In this document: one piece after another, positions 1-8,692 of the stretch
How the letters are laid out: each line of letters starts with the position of its first letter
How positions within the stretch are numbered: the stretch's first letter is position 1
Source of the DNA: Blautia hominis
GTDB taxonomy: Bacteria; Bacillota; Clostridia; Lachnospirales; Lachnospiraceae
DNA length: 64,000 bases
Assembly (NCBI GenBank): GCA_002270465.1
Contig: NQOF01000007.1
Location: forward strand, 124,001 to 188,000
Direction of reading: 5' to 3'
Translations under genes and position numbers: made by a program
The notes under the pieces: model-generated
Seen by the model: only the letters and a program-made list of their open reading frames with translations
Told to the model about the DNA's origin: nothing
Databases searched by the model: none

Positions 1-543
1 AACTTTAAGCTGATTCCGTTTGGCTACTTCCTCTGAAAGGATAATTACATGTTTATCCTCTTCCGTAATATGGCGTCCTTCCTCCAGCGTGAACTTTCCA
101 CTTTGGAATGGGTCGCTGTTTTCAGAATTTAAAACGGCAGTGTTAGGCACTGGCATTTCTCCCATGCTGAATTGCCCGGGTATATAGTCAAAATTAATTC
201 CTGACCCCCAAAAGCCCTGTTCATTCTGAGCATTTATCCCTACTACTCCTTCGATCTTTTTAATCGCATTGACCAGTTTCTCTGCGACAAAATCTCCTAC
301 ATAGGAGTGTATTGCTCCGTTTTCCCCTTCTTGTGTCGTCCGCGGACCATTCTCAACATCTGCCTCCAGCCGGACGATACCGCCCACCTCTGTCCTCAGA
401 TTTTCTGCATTATCTATGGTTGCCTTCTGAATTGCGATGCCAGTCAGGACAAAAGCCGCCAGACAGGTTATCGTTAAAAATAAAAGTAGGCTCCGTAGCT
501 TCTGTCGCCTGCAATACAGCAATGCACGCCTAATAAAATTCAT
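1..543 (-). CDS. FtsX-like ABC transporter permease, N-terminal part (runs off left edge)
   Basis: The reading frame starts at ATG 541-543 (minus), with GGAGG seven to eight bases upstream, and stays open for 181 codons to the window edge. It begins MNFIRRALLYCRRQKLRSLL, a short basic stretch followed by a hydrophobic segment. An extracellular MacB-PCD-like region follows. It is a paralogue of the upstream gene: both share the start pattern, 'TIDNAENLRTEVGG' against 'ADTAAKELRTSIGG', and a later 'EGRHIT..DK..I.LSEE' block. The start lies only 13 bases after the upstream stop, so the two permeases are co-transcribed and probably form a heterodimer. The ATPase partner must lie left of the window. 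The substrate cannot be told from sequence. Confidence 0.85.
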   Translation of the reverse strand, partial: MNFIRRALLYCRRQKLRSLLLFLTITCLAAFVLTGIAIQKATIDNAENLRTEVGGIVRLEADVENGPRTTQEGENGAIHSYVGDFVAEKLVNAIKKIEGVVGINAQNEQGFWGSGINFDYIPGQFSMGEMPVPNTAVLNSENSDPFQSGKFTLEEGRHITEEDKHVIILSEEVAKRNQLKV

Positions 544-556
544 GATCTCGTTCCTC

Positions 557-1924
557 CTAACTCATTTTTGTTAAAATTTCTTTTGGCTTCAGGGACATCA
601 CTTTAAAGCTGGATAACACCACGGCTGCCGTCACAGCCACTCCCTGTCCCAATAACAGAATCAGTGCCAGACTGCCATCAAACTGTAGATATTGTTTTAC
701 CTCAGTTCCTTTTGCAAATCCAGTTTCAATAGCACCTATATCAATGCTTGTTTTCAATAGCCCCCCAAACACCATGTTATCAATGCCATCCGCTGTCAAA
801 TAGGACAGGACTGCTGAACACAGGAATGCTGCCAGAAAGACACCCAACACCTCTGCCACAAACTGTCCGGCTATCTCCTTTTTTGTCTTGCCTATTGCCA
901 GCAGGATTCCTGCCTCATGCACCCGTCCCCGAATACGCATGGTAAGGATCAGGATCAGCACGGCCATACTCGCCGCAGAAGCACATACGATCAAAATTTT
1001 AATCAGATGTTGGATTGCACCGAGGCTGCCTGCTATCTCCTTATACTGAAAATCATTCTCCCGGAGGGCAAAATCTCCCCAGTCAATGGTTTCCATCTTT
1101 TCTACTTTACTTATAATTTCCTTTAACAAGAGCGGGTCTGAGACATAGAAATTCACTTCTCCTTTGTACTCTCCCTCCTTCTGCTCATTCAGTTCCACTA
1201 AAAAATTGTGGTCAGAGAATATCAGGTTTTCTTTGCGCCCCGGTGTGGGGGTACCAGCCTCCCCCGGCTGTCCTGTCTTATCTTTATAAATACCGACAAT
1301 CTCAGCTTCTGAAAATGCATTCTTTATCGGAATCGAATCCTGGTACTCCCCGTCAGCCTTATTAAGACCCGCATGGGTGAATTTCACACGATCACCAACT
1401 TTTAACTGGTTAGCCAAAGCAAGCTCTTCACTTATCAGTATTTTATTCTTATCCTTTTTTGTAAGGTGGCGTCCTTCTATAAGTTCCAGCTTATTTTCTA
1501 TAAACTGGTCTGCCAGAGAAGTATAATTCATAGCAGCTACTTTCCCCATATTGCTCCCATCATTGAAACCTTCACCCGGGATAAAGTCCAATGCGTCACT
1601 TTTTGCATAGCCATAATTTAATGCGTTGCAATATTTTATGTTCCCTCCTTCCATTATTTCCCTGATATTGTCATCTGTAATAGCTGAAGTTCCCCCCTCA
1701 CTGCGAATCATCTTACCATCTTCTAAATCAAAACCAGATGCAGGACGCAGATAGAATGCCCCTCCAATGGATGTCCGCAGTTCCTTTGCCGCAGTATCGG
1801 CTGCCGCCAGTATCGAAAAGCAGATAAGCAGAAATGCCGATATCAGGCAAAATAGTGTAAACAAGGTGACAGTCTGTCCTTTTTTTCTTTTCATATAGAG
1901 CAATGACCGTCTAAATACATTCAT
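557..1924 (-). CDS. FtsX-like ABC transporter permease
   Basis: 455 residues with a ribosome site AAGGATGG before ATG 1924. Residues about 15-40 form the first membrane segment. A long extracytoplasmic domain (about 45-310) follows, then three hydrophobic segments at about 312-340, 355-385 and 415-445; this is the MacB/FtsX topology of one plus three helices. The cytoplasmic coupling segment 'RIRGRVHEAGILLAIGKTKKEI' region between the second and third helices is typical of FtsX permeases. The end, 'LKPKEILTKMS', also matches the family. It lies downstream of a histidine kinase and response regulator that read in the same direction, which suggests an envelope-stress or antimicrobial-peptide sensing and export module. 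The substrate is not predictable. Confidence 0.88.
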   Translation of the reverse strand: MNVFRRSLLYMKRKKGQTVTLFTLFCLISAFLLICFSILAAADTAAKELRTSIGGAFYLRPASGFDLEDGKMIRSEGGTSAITDDNIREIMEGGNIKYCNALNYGYAKSDALDFIPGEGFNDGSNMGKVAAMNYTSLADQFIENKLELIEGRHLTKKDKNKILISEELALANQLKVGDRVKFTHAGLNKADGEYQDSIPIKNAFSEAEIVGIYKDKTGQPGEAGTPTPGRKENLIFSDHNFLVELNEQKEGEYKGEVNFYVSDPLLLKEIISKVEKMETIDWGDFALRENDFQYKEIAGSLGAIQHLIKILIVCASAASMAVLILILTMRIRGRVHEAGILLAIGKTKKEIAGQFVAEVLGVFLAAFLCSAVLSYLTADGIDNMVFGGLLKTSIDIGAIETGFAKGTEVKQYLQFDGSLALILLLGQGVAVTAAVVLSSFKVMSLKPKEILTKMS

Positions 1925-2062
1925 AATAAAACCATCCTTTCATATGTTCTGAATGCAGTTTTGCTGTATCTGTTTAGGATCATAAACAGTTGTGCTTAAC
2001 TACAATTCAAAGTATATAAAAGGATGGTTTTGTTATGAATTAGGATTGATTTAGTTTTGGTT

Positions 2063-3436
2063 TTATTTGAAGTATACCGTAAAGCAAACTCCATGCGCAC
2101 TGTTGTGTATGGTGCAAGACAACCCATGCAAATCCAAAATTGTTTTGACAATATAAAGCCCCAGACCGCTGCCACCGGTGTGTGTATTACGTGATGCCTC
2201 CACACGGGTGAGAGGTGCAAACAGATTCTCCTGATAATCTTCCGGGATATGGACACCTGTATTTTCTATCAACAAAGCTTCCGCTGTCAATTCAACTTTT
2301 ACCTCTGCCCCATCCGGGGAATATTTGATCGCATTATTCAATACGTTTGAAATTACCTTTTCAAACAGCTTTCTGTCAACCTGTATGACAACATCACACA
2401 AAGCACTGCTGTCCAGCCTTATATTCTTCTTTTGTGCCAATGGAGCATAGACATCTATAAGTTCGCACACGCTCAGACGGATGTTTACACTCTGCTTCAC
2501 CAGTCTGAAATCATCGGATGTAAGCCTTGAAACCGTCAGGATCTCCTTTACCAGATTCTCCATGCGCTCAATTGTTTCCAATGTCAATGGGAGGTATTTT
2601 TCCTTATTCTTATAATCTCCAATTCCATAAATCATACTTTCTACCTGCCCCTTTAAAATGGTAATCGGGGTTTTTAGTTCATGGGAAACGGCTGCGAAGA
2701 AGGTTCGGCGTTGCCGTTCCTGCTCTTTTTCTTTTTTAATATCCTCCTGAAGCTGATAGTTTGCTCCTTCTAATTCTGACATCGTGCCATTTAGCTTCTC
2801 TGCCATAGTATTCAGGCTCTTTGCCAGCACACCCAGTTCATCAGTCCGGTTAACATCACAGTGCCAGGTCATATCCAGTTCTGACATCCTTTTGGATATC
2901 CGGCTTATCTGTAAAACAGGCCTTGCCAATATCCGGCTGCATAGAAAGGAGCCAATGATAGAAATAAGAACAATAAGAAGAAAGATCCATGGCAGAAGCC
3001 TTTTAAAAACAGCTGCCATCTCATTTACACCTTTCATCCCTTGAGCCATCATCAGGCTATAAGGAGTATCAGAATCTATAAATCGGATTACCGAACTTAC
3101 AGTCTGTGTTGCGCCTACATTCTCTGTACTGCCTTTCTGTAAAACATCAATTTTGCCAAATGTAAGACTTTCTCCTTCTCCCTGTAATGATACTGTTGCA
3201 TTGTTTTCAAGACAGAAAGCTGTGATTATTTTTTCTGCTTCATCTCTGGCTGCTTTTTGCAATGCCTCAGCAAGCTGTTCAGAATTTTTAGAAAAATTCC
3301 GATTAGCCTCAGCTTTATAGCTTTGGGGCGTTACAAACATCACAATACCATAGATCAATAAACTGGTTATGATCAGAATGGCTCCAATGCTTAGAAACAT
3401 TTTCGCAAATATACTGCTTTTAATCTTCTTTCGCAA
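2063..3436 (-). CDS. sensor histidine kinase
   Basis: 457 residues. A membrane helix at about 11-35 is followed by an extracytoplasmic sensor of about 110 residues and a second helix at about 147-172. A HAMP-like linker and the dimerisation and phosphoacceptor box 'AAVSHELKTPI' (His252) come next. The ATP-binding domain ends with the G-box 'GGSGLGLYIVKTIL'. It would autophosphorylate at His252 and pass phosphate to the adjacent regulator. The start overlaps the regulator's 3' end by 17 bases, so translation is coupled. Two FtsX-like permeases follow downstream and are the likely targets or sensing partners. The signal is unknown. Confidence 0.93.
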   Translation of the reverse strand: MRKKIKSSIFAKMFLSIGAILIITSLLIYGIVMFVTPQSYKAEANRNFSKNSEQLAEALQKAARDEAEKIITAFCLENNATVSLQGEGESLTFGKIDVLQKGSTENVGATQTVSSVIRFIDSDTPYSLMMAQGMKGVNEMAAVFKRLLPWIFLLIVLISIIGSFLCSRILARPVLQISRISKRMSELDMTWHCDVNRTDELGVLAKSLNTMAEKLNGTMSELEGANYQLQEDIKKEKEQERQRRTFFAAVSHELKTPITILKGQVESMIYGIGDYKNKEKYLPLTLETIERMENLVKEILTVSRLTSDDFRLVKQSVNIRLSVCELIDVYAPLAQKKNIRLDSSALCDVVIQVDRKLFEKVISNVLNNAIKYSPDGAEVKVELTAEALLIENTGVHIPEDYQENLFAPLTRVEASRNTHTGGSGLGLYIVKTILDLHGLSCTIHNSAHGVCFTVYFK

Positions 3437-4097
3437 ATCGATATCCCACCCCTCTGACAGTCTCGATACAGTCCAGATCCAGTTTCCGCCGTAAATTCAT
3501 GATGTGGATGTTGACTGCCTTTTCATATCCCGCATAATCATACCCCCACACCAGATTGAGAAGTTCGTCTCTTGTAAATACCCTTCCTTTATTCCGCATA
3601 AAAAGGACGAGCAGGTCGTACTCTAACTTTGTTAAAGGTACTTCGCTGCCTGATACGAAAACCTGTACCCCCACCGGGTCCAACCGGATATTCCCATGGC
3701 AGAGGCAGTCCCCGTCTTCTGTATTCTCCGCCTCGACGGACCGTCTAAGCAATGCTTCTACCCGTTTGAGCACTAATTTAAGTGAAAAAGGCTTCGTCAT
3801 ATAATCATCCGCTAATACGTCAAAGCCTCTCACCTGGTCGTCCTCCTCATCCAAAGCCGTCAGCATGAGCACAGGAACTTGCGATTCTTTTCTAATCATT
3901 TCACAGACGGCATATCCGTCAATTTTAGGCAGCATAAGGTCCAGCAGGACTAAATCATACTCCTTCTGTCTGAAATCCGTGATGCCTTCCAGCCCATCTC
4001 CGGCTACATCCACTTTGTAGCCTGCATCGGTCAATAATTCTTTTAAAATATTCTGTATCTCTGTTTCATCTTCAATAATTAAGATATTTGCCTTCAA
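3420..4097 (-). CDS. OmpR/PhoB-family response regulator
   Basis: 225 residues. The receiver domain (1-115) has acidic residues E9/D10, phosphoacceptor Asp53 in 'LLDLMLP', and the conserved Lys in 'DDYMTKPF'. The winged-helix DNA-binding domain (about 130-223) ends with 'ETVRGVGYRF', a PhoB-family hallmark. Start ATG 4097 is preceded by AGGAGGG. It is first of the four visible genes regulator, kinase, permease, permease. It probably controls the permease operon and possibly itself. Confidence 0.94.
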   Translation of the reverse strand: MKANILIIEDETEIQNILKELLTDAGYKVDVAGDGLEGITDFRQKEYDLVLLDLMLPKIDGYAVCEMIRKESQVPVLMLTALDEEDDQVRGFDVLADDYMTKPFSLKLVLKRVEALLRRSVEAENTEDGDCLCHGNIRLDPVGVQVFVSGSEVPLTKLEYDLLVLFMRNKGRVFTRDELLNLVWGYDYAGYEKAVNIHIMNLRRKLDLDCIETVRGVGYRFAKED

Positions 4098-4461
4098 TAT
4101 AAATGCCCTCCTGTTATAACCTAAACTTGTAAAGTGAGGCGGCCATTATCAAAAATGCCCTAATTAAGGATAACACAGAATGATTTCATTTTGGTTTAGT
4201 TCTGGTGATTTACAAGTAATTTCCAGTAAAACAATTCTGTCCATTACTAGCATAGCAGAAAAAAAAGCACTGAATCCCACAAACAAGAACTCACTATATA
4301 TCATCTTTACTGGCTTTCGTGAACTGTACATTGCATTTGTTCACGTCCATATTTCTTCCTACTATTATGTGACAACGCAAAAAAAGAGCCTCTTCCCTCT
4401 CGGAAAGGACCCTTAATTTAGTCGCAACTTTCTTAATATAGGAGTTGCTCTGCTACATAAC
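4098..4461. other. intergenic region with no gene recognised
   Basis: About 360 bases between the start of the response regulator and the 3' end of the tRNA array. The left part should hold the promoter of the two-component operon; the right part holds the tRNA terminator (listed separately). A 78-codon open frame on the plus strand (4180-4416) has no ribosome site, runs through the terminator and has no recognisable domain, so it is not called. Confidence 0.5.
4379..4412 (-). terminator. rho-independent terminator of the tRNA array
   Basis: On the minus strand a CCTTTCC...GGAAGAGG stem with a small loop and one bulge is followed by a run of seven T. It begins about 50 bases after the last tRNA. 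Confidence 0.65.
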
Positions 4462-4542
4462 TGCGGATAACAGGACTTGAACCTGCACGTCGTAGACACC
4501 AGAACCTAAATCTGGCGCGTCTGCCAATTCCGCCATATCCGC
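4462..4542 (-). tRNA. tRNA-Leu (anticodon TAG)
   Basis: Class II tRNA with a long variable arm. The acceptor GCGGATA pairs with TATCCGC, with discriminator A. The anticodon stem CCAGA/TCTGG encloses loop TTTAGGT. The T arm has GTTCAAGTC. It is last of a seven-tRNA array and CCA is not encoded. Confidence 0.97.
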
Positions 4543-4584
4543 ATATTACAGAAAAAAATAGGAACAAGCACCTGCTTGTTCCAG

Positions 4585-4657
4585 TGAAGCATCGGGGATT
4601 CGAACCCCGGACAACTTGATTAAAAGTCAAGTGCTCTACCAACTGAGCTAATGCTCC
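4585..4657 (-). tRNA. tRNA-Lys (anticodon TTT)
   Basis: Acceptor GGAGCAT/ATGCTTC includes one G-U pair. Anticodon stem CTTGA/TCAAG encloses loop CTTTTAA. The T loop is GTTCGAATC. Sixth in the array. Confidence 0.97.
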
Positions 4658-4676
4658 ATAATATTGAAACTTTGAA

Positions 4677-4748
4677 CTGGGCTAGCTGGATTCGAACCAG
4701 CGAATGCAGCAGTCAAAGTGCTGTGCCTTACCGCTTGGCGATAGCCCA
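4677..4748 (-). tRNA. tRNA-Gln (anticodon TTG)
   Basis: Acceptor TGGGCTA/TAGCCCA, discriminator G. Anticodon stem CAGCA/TGCTG with loop CTTTGAC. Fifth in the array. Confidence 0.97.
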
Positions 4749-4767
4749 AGAGCGCCGTAACGGCAAG

Positions 4768-4842
4768 GGTGGGTAAAGGGATTCGAACCCTCGGCCTCCA
4801 GAGCCACAATCTGGCGCGCTAACCAACTGCGCTATACCCACC
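4768..4842 (-). tRNA. tRNA-His (anticodon GTG)
   Basis: Acceptor GTGGGTA/TACCCAC, with the encoded extra G at position -1 that pairs with discriminator C, as expected for tRNA-His. Anticodon stem CCAGA/TCTGG with loop TTGTGGC. Fourth in the array. Confidence 0.97.
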
Positions 4843-4871
4843 ATAATCCATTATGCATCTTTCGACACAAG

Positions 4872-4945
<74 letters not shown>

Positions 4946-4966
4946 ATCCTCGGTTTTAAAACCGAA

Positions 4967-5037
4967 AGCGGGTGATGGGAATCGAACCCACATATCCAGC
5001 TTGGAAGGCTGGTGTTCTACCACTGAACTACACCCGC
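4967..5037 (-). tRNA. tRNA-Gly (anticodon TCC)
   Basis: Acceptor GCGGGTG/CACCCGC, discriminator T. Anticodon loop CTTCCAA in stem CCAGC/GCTGG. Second in the array. Confidence 0.97.
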
Positions 5038-5065
5038 ACGGGCACTACTTGCACTTGTTGAAACA

Positions 5066-5140
5066 TCGGGGTGACAGGATTCGAACCTGCGACCTCCTGG
5101 TCCCAAACCAGGCGCTCTAGCCAAGCTGAGCCACACCCCG
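5066..5140 (-). tRNA. tRNA-Pro (anticodon TGG)
   Basis: Acceptor CGGGGTG/CACCCCG, discriminator A. Anticodon stem CCTGG/CCAGG with loop TTTGGGA. First tRNA of the array, about 40 bases after the predicted transcription start. Confidence 0.97.
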
Positions 5141-5189
5141 AAAGGTATCTTACCGTCTTACGCAAGTGCTCTTGCCTGACGCAAGATAA

Positions 5190-5218
5190 AATATACCATA
5201 GGGAAAGTGAAAAGTCAA
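5190..5218 (-). promoter_or_regulatory. sigma-A promoter of the tRNA array
   Basis: On the minus strand TTGACT (5213-5218) is separated by exactly 17 bases from TATATT (5190-5195). It is placed to start transcription near 5183, just upstream of tRNA-Pro. Confidence 0.85.
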
Positions 5219-5323
5219 CACTTTTTTTAGGAATATTTTTATCTATTCCATTTTTTGACATATTTCCCTGGTTTTCCCTATTTCCCATATCAGTTCCGGT
5301 CAAAATACATACCTTTTGGGGGA

Positions 5324-5352
5324 TGGCACCTGTGAGCCCTCCCCAGATGCCA
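5324..5352. terminator. hairpin after the phosphodiesterase gene
   Basis: TGGCACCTG/CAGATGCCA pairs over nine bases (one G-U) around an 11-base loop, starting 17 bases after the stop at 5370. No T-run follows directly, so it may be a weak terminator or an mRNA 3'-end stabiliser. Confidence 0.45.
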
Positions 5353-5369
5353 TTCATATGATTTTTCTA

Positions 5370-5852
5370 TTATTTCAGATAATTAATTGTGTAGTGAGCT
5401 TCCCCATCCCTGTCGATTTCCATAAGGATATAGCTGGGTTCATGTCCCCACTGTCTGGGATAAGAGATACTTCCCGGATTTAATACCGTCAGATCTTCCT
5501 CTATTTTAAGCTCAGGTCTGTGGGTGTGCCCGTACATGACAATATGGAATCCTCTGGCACGTGCCTCCTCCTCCAGACGGCTGGTCCCCATGGATACACC
5601 ATAGTAGTGTCCATGTGTGAGCAGTGCATGGTAATCCTCCAGCCACAGCTCCTCCTCCCTGGGAAGTTCGGAAAAGAAATCATTATTTCCTGCCACTATA
5701 TGTACGGGACATCCTGAGATTGCCTCAATATAGTCCTCATGCCCTTCCACATCTCCCAAATGGATCAAATGCTGGATATCTCCCACTTTTCCCAAAACCT
5801 TCTCCAGATTTCCTTCATGACCATGGGTGTCGCTGACAATTAATACCTTCAT
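5370..5852 (-). CDS. YfcE/MJ0936-family metallophosphoesterase
   Basis: 160 residues. Metal-binding motifs are in order: 'VSDTHGH' (D8, H10), 'HLGDVEGHED', 'VAGNNDF' (GNxD/E box), 'LTHGHYYG' and 'YGHTHRPEL' (GHTH box). These define the calcineurin-like phosphodiesterase fold of the YfcE family, which hydrolyses phosphodiesters with Mn2+ or Ni2+. It ends a same-strand operon after RdgB and the RNA methyltransferase. A second family member lies three genes upstream in the same operon; the two proteins differ in length and sequence. The substrate is not known. Confidence 0.9.
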   Translation of the reverse strand: MKVLIVSDTHGHEGNLEKVLGKVGDIQHLIHLGDVEGHEDYIEAISGCPVHIVAGNNDFFSELPREEELWLEDYHALLTHGHYYGVSMGTSRLEEEARARGFHIVMYGHTHRPELKIEEDLTVLNPGSISYPRQWGHEPSYILMEIDRDGEAHYTINYLK

Positions 5853-5874
5853 ATTTGAAAGTCCTTTCCATTTA

Positions 5875-6474
5875 TTATAATAAATGTTCCTTCTCCAGCA
5901 AATCTTTCATACTGCGCAGGGCATTTCCTCTGTGGCTCACGCTGTTTTTCTCATCCGGCGGAAGCTGGGCAGTGCTGCAGCCCCTTTCAGGAAGATAGAA
6001 AATGGGGTCATATCCGAATCCGTTCTCCCCTCTTTCCTCATAACCGATCATGCCCTCTATTGTCCCCCGCGTCACCAGCTCCCTGCCATCCGGAAATACA
6101 GCCGCAATGGCACATACGAATCTGGCCGTACGTTTTTCATCCGGCACCCCCTCCAGACGATCAATGATATTCTGGTTCTTAATCTTGTAAGAGGTATCCT
6201 CTCCCATATAGCGTGCAGAGTAAATACCCGGTTCCTTGTTGAGATGATCCACTTCCAGCCCCGAATCATCTGCAAGCACCATCTCACCAGCCAGCCTGCA
6301 GACGGCCCGTGCTTTGATCAGTGCGTTCTCCTCAAAACTCATGCCGTCTTCCACAATGTCAGCCTCAATACCTGCTTCTTTCATGGATAAAATTTCAACC
6401 GGAAGGCCTTCCATGATCTCCCTGATCTCTTTCATCTTATTTTCATTGCCGGTTGCAAAGATCAATCTTTTCAT
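5875..6474 (-). CDS. rdgB: XTP/dITP diphosphatase (RdgB/HAM1 family)
   Basis: 199 residues. It begins MKRLIFATGNENKMKEIREI, the family's N-terminal nucleotide-binding SxNxxK-like motif. 'VLADDSGLEVDHLN' and 'PGIYSARYMGED' follow, then 'GENGFGYDPIFYLPE' and, near the C-terminus, 'SVSHRGNALRSM', the conserved SHR motif. It removes non-canonical purine nucleoside triphosphates (dITP, XTP) from the pool. Length is normal. Its start is six bases after the stop of the upstream methyltransferase gene, and the YfcE-type phosphodiesterase follows 22 bases later, as in many Clostridia. Confidence 0.95.
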   Translation of the reverse strand: MKRLIFATGNENKMKEIREIMEGLPVEILSMKEAGIEADIVEDGMSFEENALIKARAVCRLAGEMVLADDSGLEVDHLNKEPGIYSARYMGEDTSYKIKNQNIIDRLEGVPDEKRTARFVCAIAAVFPDGRELVTRGTIEGMIGYEERGENGFGYDPIFYLPERGCSTAQLPPDEKNSVSHRGNALRSMKDLLEKEHLL

Positions 6475-6480
6475 CTGCTG

Positions 6481-7632
6481 TTAACTCCTCTTTTTCTTTG
6501 GGGGTTTCGGCCCCAAAAACTGATAGAAATACGTTTTTATCATGCCATTGTATATCTTCCTGTTTTTATCTGCTTTTCTTCCTATGTAGCGCTCTGCGTC
6601 CTGATAGGCTGTGATCAGATACATAGACCAGGAATCCAGCGCCTGATAACGCTCTCCTATGGTCTCGTAAAGGGAAGGAAGATTCTCCTTATCTTCCAGG
6701 CGTTCTCCGTATGGAGGATTGGTGACAATAAAGCCGTATTTCTTAGGATGGCTCAGGTCTTTGATGTCTCTCTGCTGAAAATGTATCAGCTTGTCAACAC
6801 CTGCCCTCTCCGCATTTTCTCTGGCTCCCTTCACCATTTCAGGGTCCAGGTCATATCCCTGGATATCCGTATCCACAGACAGATCGATCATTCCCTGTGC
6901 TTCCTCCCGAACCTCATACCAATGTTTTCTTGAAATGAGATGTTTCCAGTCCTCACATAGAAAATTTCGGTTCAGTCCGGGTGCAATATTAGCGGCAATC
7001 ATAGCGGCCTCAATGGGAAATGTTCCGCTTCCGCAGAATGGGTCCACCAAAATACGGTCCTTATTCCAGGGTGTCAGCATGAGCAGCGCTGCTGCCAGAG
7101 TCTCTGTTATGGGTGCCTTGCTGGTCATCTGCCTGTATCCTCTCTTGTGGAGAGAGATACCTGATGTGTCAATGCCAATGGTAGCCACATCTTTCATAAA
7201 TGCCACACGAACCGGAAAACTAGCCCCGTCCTCCTCAAACCAGTCCACATGATACACTGCTTTCAGGCGTTCCACCATGGCTTTTTTCATGATAGACTGA
7301 ATATCAGAAGGGCTGAACAGCTGGCTTTTCACAGAATTTGCCTTAGCCACCCAGAATTTCCCGTCCTGAGGGATATATTTTTCCCAGGGAAGAGCTTTTG
7401 TTTTCTCGAATAACTCCTCAAAAGTGACGGCCTTAATTTTAGCCACCTTTAAAAGTACCCGCTCCGTTGTGCGCAAAAACATATTTGCCCGGACAATTGC
7501 CCCGGCATCTCCGAGAAATGTCACTTTCCCGTCCTCTACTTCACTGATTTCGTAGCCTAAATCCTGTATTTCCCGTTTTAATACTGCTTCCAGTCCAAAA
7601 TGACATGGTGCGATCAATTCAAATTTTTCCAT
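6481..7632 (-). CDS. THUMP-domain class I 23S rRNA (guanine-N2) methyltransferase, RlmL/YpsC-like
   Basis: 383 residues. The N-terminal half (about 1-160) has the ferredoxin-like plus THUMP RNA-binding arrangement of the RlmL/YpsC family. The C-terminal Rossmann domain carries the SAM loop 'DPFCGSGTFPIEAA' and the catalytic 'TNPPYGERL' (NPPY) motif. Length fits the Bacillus YpsC type, not the longer fused E. coli RlmL. Start ATG overlaps the last base of the upstream phosphodiesterase stop codon (TAATG), so translation is coupled. Specificity for a given guanine is inferred from the family only. Confidence 0.92.
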   Translation of the reverse strand: MEKFELIAPCHFGLEAVLKREIQDLGYEISEVEDGKVTFLGDAGAIVRANMFLRTTERVLLKVAKIKAVTFEELFEKTKALPWEKYIPQDGKFWVAKANSVKSQLFSPSDIQSIMKKAMVERLKAVYHVDWFEEDGASFPVRVAFMKDVATIGIDTSGISLHKRGYRQMTSKAPITETLAAALLMLTPWNKDRILVDPFCGSGTFPIEAAMIAANIAPGLNRNFLCEDWKHLISRKHWYEVREEAQGMIDLSVDTDIQGYDLDPEMVKGARENAERAGVDKLIHFQQRDIKDLSHPKKYGFIVTNPPYGERLEDKENLPSLYETIGERYQALDSWSMYLITAYQDAERYIGRKADKNRKIYNGMIKTYFYQFLGPKPPKKKRS

Positions 7633-8201
7633 TATAATTTTAACTCCTTAACAATTTCCCCGTCAAATCCGCGGATTGAGAACAAGCCGTCCTCCAGCAC
7701 CGCATAGGTGGGGATATTTCCTTCCTTGGGAATGGAAACAGAACCCGGATTCAGGATAGTATAGTTTTCCTTCTTATCTGCACGCAATACATGGGTGTGG
7801 CCGTGTATAAAGATATCCCCATTTTTCATAGGCGGCAGATTTTCTTCATTATATATGTGCCCATGGCTGGCGTAAATAGTGCGCTCCCCATCCATGATCA
7901 TGCAGTAATCAGCCATAATCGGAAACTGGAGCACCATCTGGTCCACTTCCGCGTCACAATTGCCACGTACCACATACAATTCATTTTTGTATTCATTGAG
8001 CATGGCGATGACTTCTTTTGGCGCGTAATCTCTGGGAAGGTCATTTCTGGGACCATGGTACAGCAAATCCCCCAGCAGGATCAGACGGTCTCCATTCTCC
8101 GCCTTATATGCTTCCAACATCCTTTTACAGAAATAGGCTGAACCGTGGATGTCTGATGCAAACATGTATTTCATAGATATATTCTCCTCTGTTTTTCTCA
8201 T
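7632..8201 (-). CDS. yfcE: YfcE-family phosphodiesterase
   Basis: 189 residues from ATG 8201, or 180 from the internal MKYMFASDIHG start at 8174. Motifs 'ASDIHGSA', 'LLGDLLYHGPRND', 'VRGNCDAEVD', 'ASHGHIYN' and 'HGHTHVLRA' are all present. 'YHGPRN' is the specific signature of E. coli YfcE-type enzymes, so this copy is closer to true YfcE than the one at 5370. Expected activity is metal-dependent hydrolysis of phosphodiesters. It lies between the rhodanese gene and the methyltransferase on the same strand. Confidence 0.92.
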   Translation of the reverse strand: MRKTEENISMKYMFASDIHGSAYFCKRMLEAYKAENGDRLILLGDLLYHGPRNDLPRDYAPKEVIAMLNEYKNELYVVRGNCDAEVDQMVLQFPIMADYCMIMDGERTIYASHGHIYNEENLPPMKNGDIFIHGHTHVLRADKKENYTILNPGSVSIPKEGNIPTYAVLEDGLFSIRGFDGEIVKELKL

Positions 8202-8214
8202 TAAGCTGTTTCGT

Positions 8215-8544
8215 CTACCTTATTTTACTATGCTCTGCGGGAAAATACAAGTTCGTTCCTTTATATGCGTGGAAACCGCCTACAACGGATTTCACACGGT
8301 AGCCTCTCTGCATCAGTTCCCTGGCTGCCAAAAGGCTGGCGCTTCCCCTGTCACAGTAAAGAACAAGGGTCTTATTGGCGGGAAGCGCTTCAAAGATATC
8401 AAGCTCCTCATACGGAATGTTGACAGCTCCGTCAAAATGGCTTGCTTCATATTCCTCTTTGTCACGCAAATCTATGATCATAACATTCCTGTCCCCATAA
8501 TATTTATCCAGATCATGGGCTGAAATTGTTTCAATACCAGTCAT
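8215..8544 (-). CDS. rhodanese-like domain protein
   Basis: 109 residues, a single rhodanese domain. 'VMIIDLRDKEEYEASHFDGAVNIPYEEL' region matches the N-terminal rhodanese pattern, and 'LVLYCDRGSAS' holds the active-site Cys followed by an R-G-S-x-S loop. It probably carries a persulfide for sulfur transfer; acceptor unknown. The stop lies 13 bases before the YfcE start, so it is probably the first gene of this operon. Confidence 0.9.
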   Translation of the reverse strand: MTGIETISAHDLDKYYGDRNVMIIDLRDKEEYEASHFDGAVNIPYEELDIFEALPANKTLVLYCDRGSASLLAARELMQRGYRVKSVVGGFHAYKGTNLYFPAEHSKIR

Positions 8545-8596
8545 ATGAATTACCTTTTTCTTCTATTATATGCATACCAAATCCAGGACGCAAATA

Positions 8597-8624
8597 ATAG
8601 AAACCACGCCCGCGCGGTTTCTAT
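8597..8624. terminator. GC-rich hairpin upstream of the rhodanese operon
   Basis: ATAGAAACC...GGTTTCTAT arms around a GC-only centre. Second of two consecutive strong palindromes between the Asn/Ser/Gln-repeat gene and the rhodanese gene. Either a terminator or an operator. Confidence 0.45.
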
Positions 8625-8633
8625 CATCATAAA

Positions 8634-8670
8634 TCAGGGAGATTCCGGATGTTGTCCGAAATCTCCCTGA
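8634..8670. terminator. long palindrome after the Asn/Ser/Gln-repeat gene
   Basis: TCAGGGAGATTCCGGA pairs with TCCGAAATCTCCCTGA with one internal mismatch, 16 positions per arm and a five-base loop. It starts about 20 bases after the repeat gene's stop. No clear T-run follows on the minus strand. Confidence 0.5.
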
Positions 8671-8692
8671 CTGTATCCTCTTTTAGTTATAA

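Noticed and set aside
4180-4416. 78-codon plus-strand frame between the response regulator and tRNAs
   Set aside because: No ribosome site, no domain, and it runs through the tRNA terminator.
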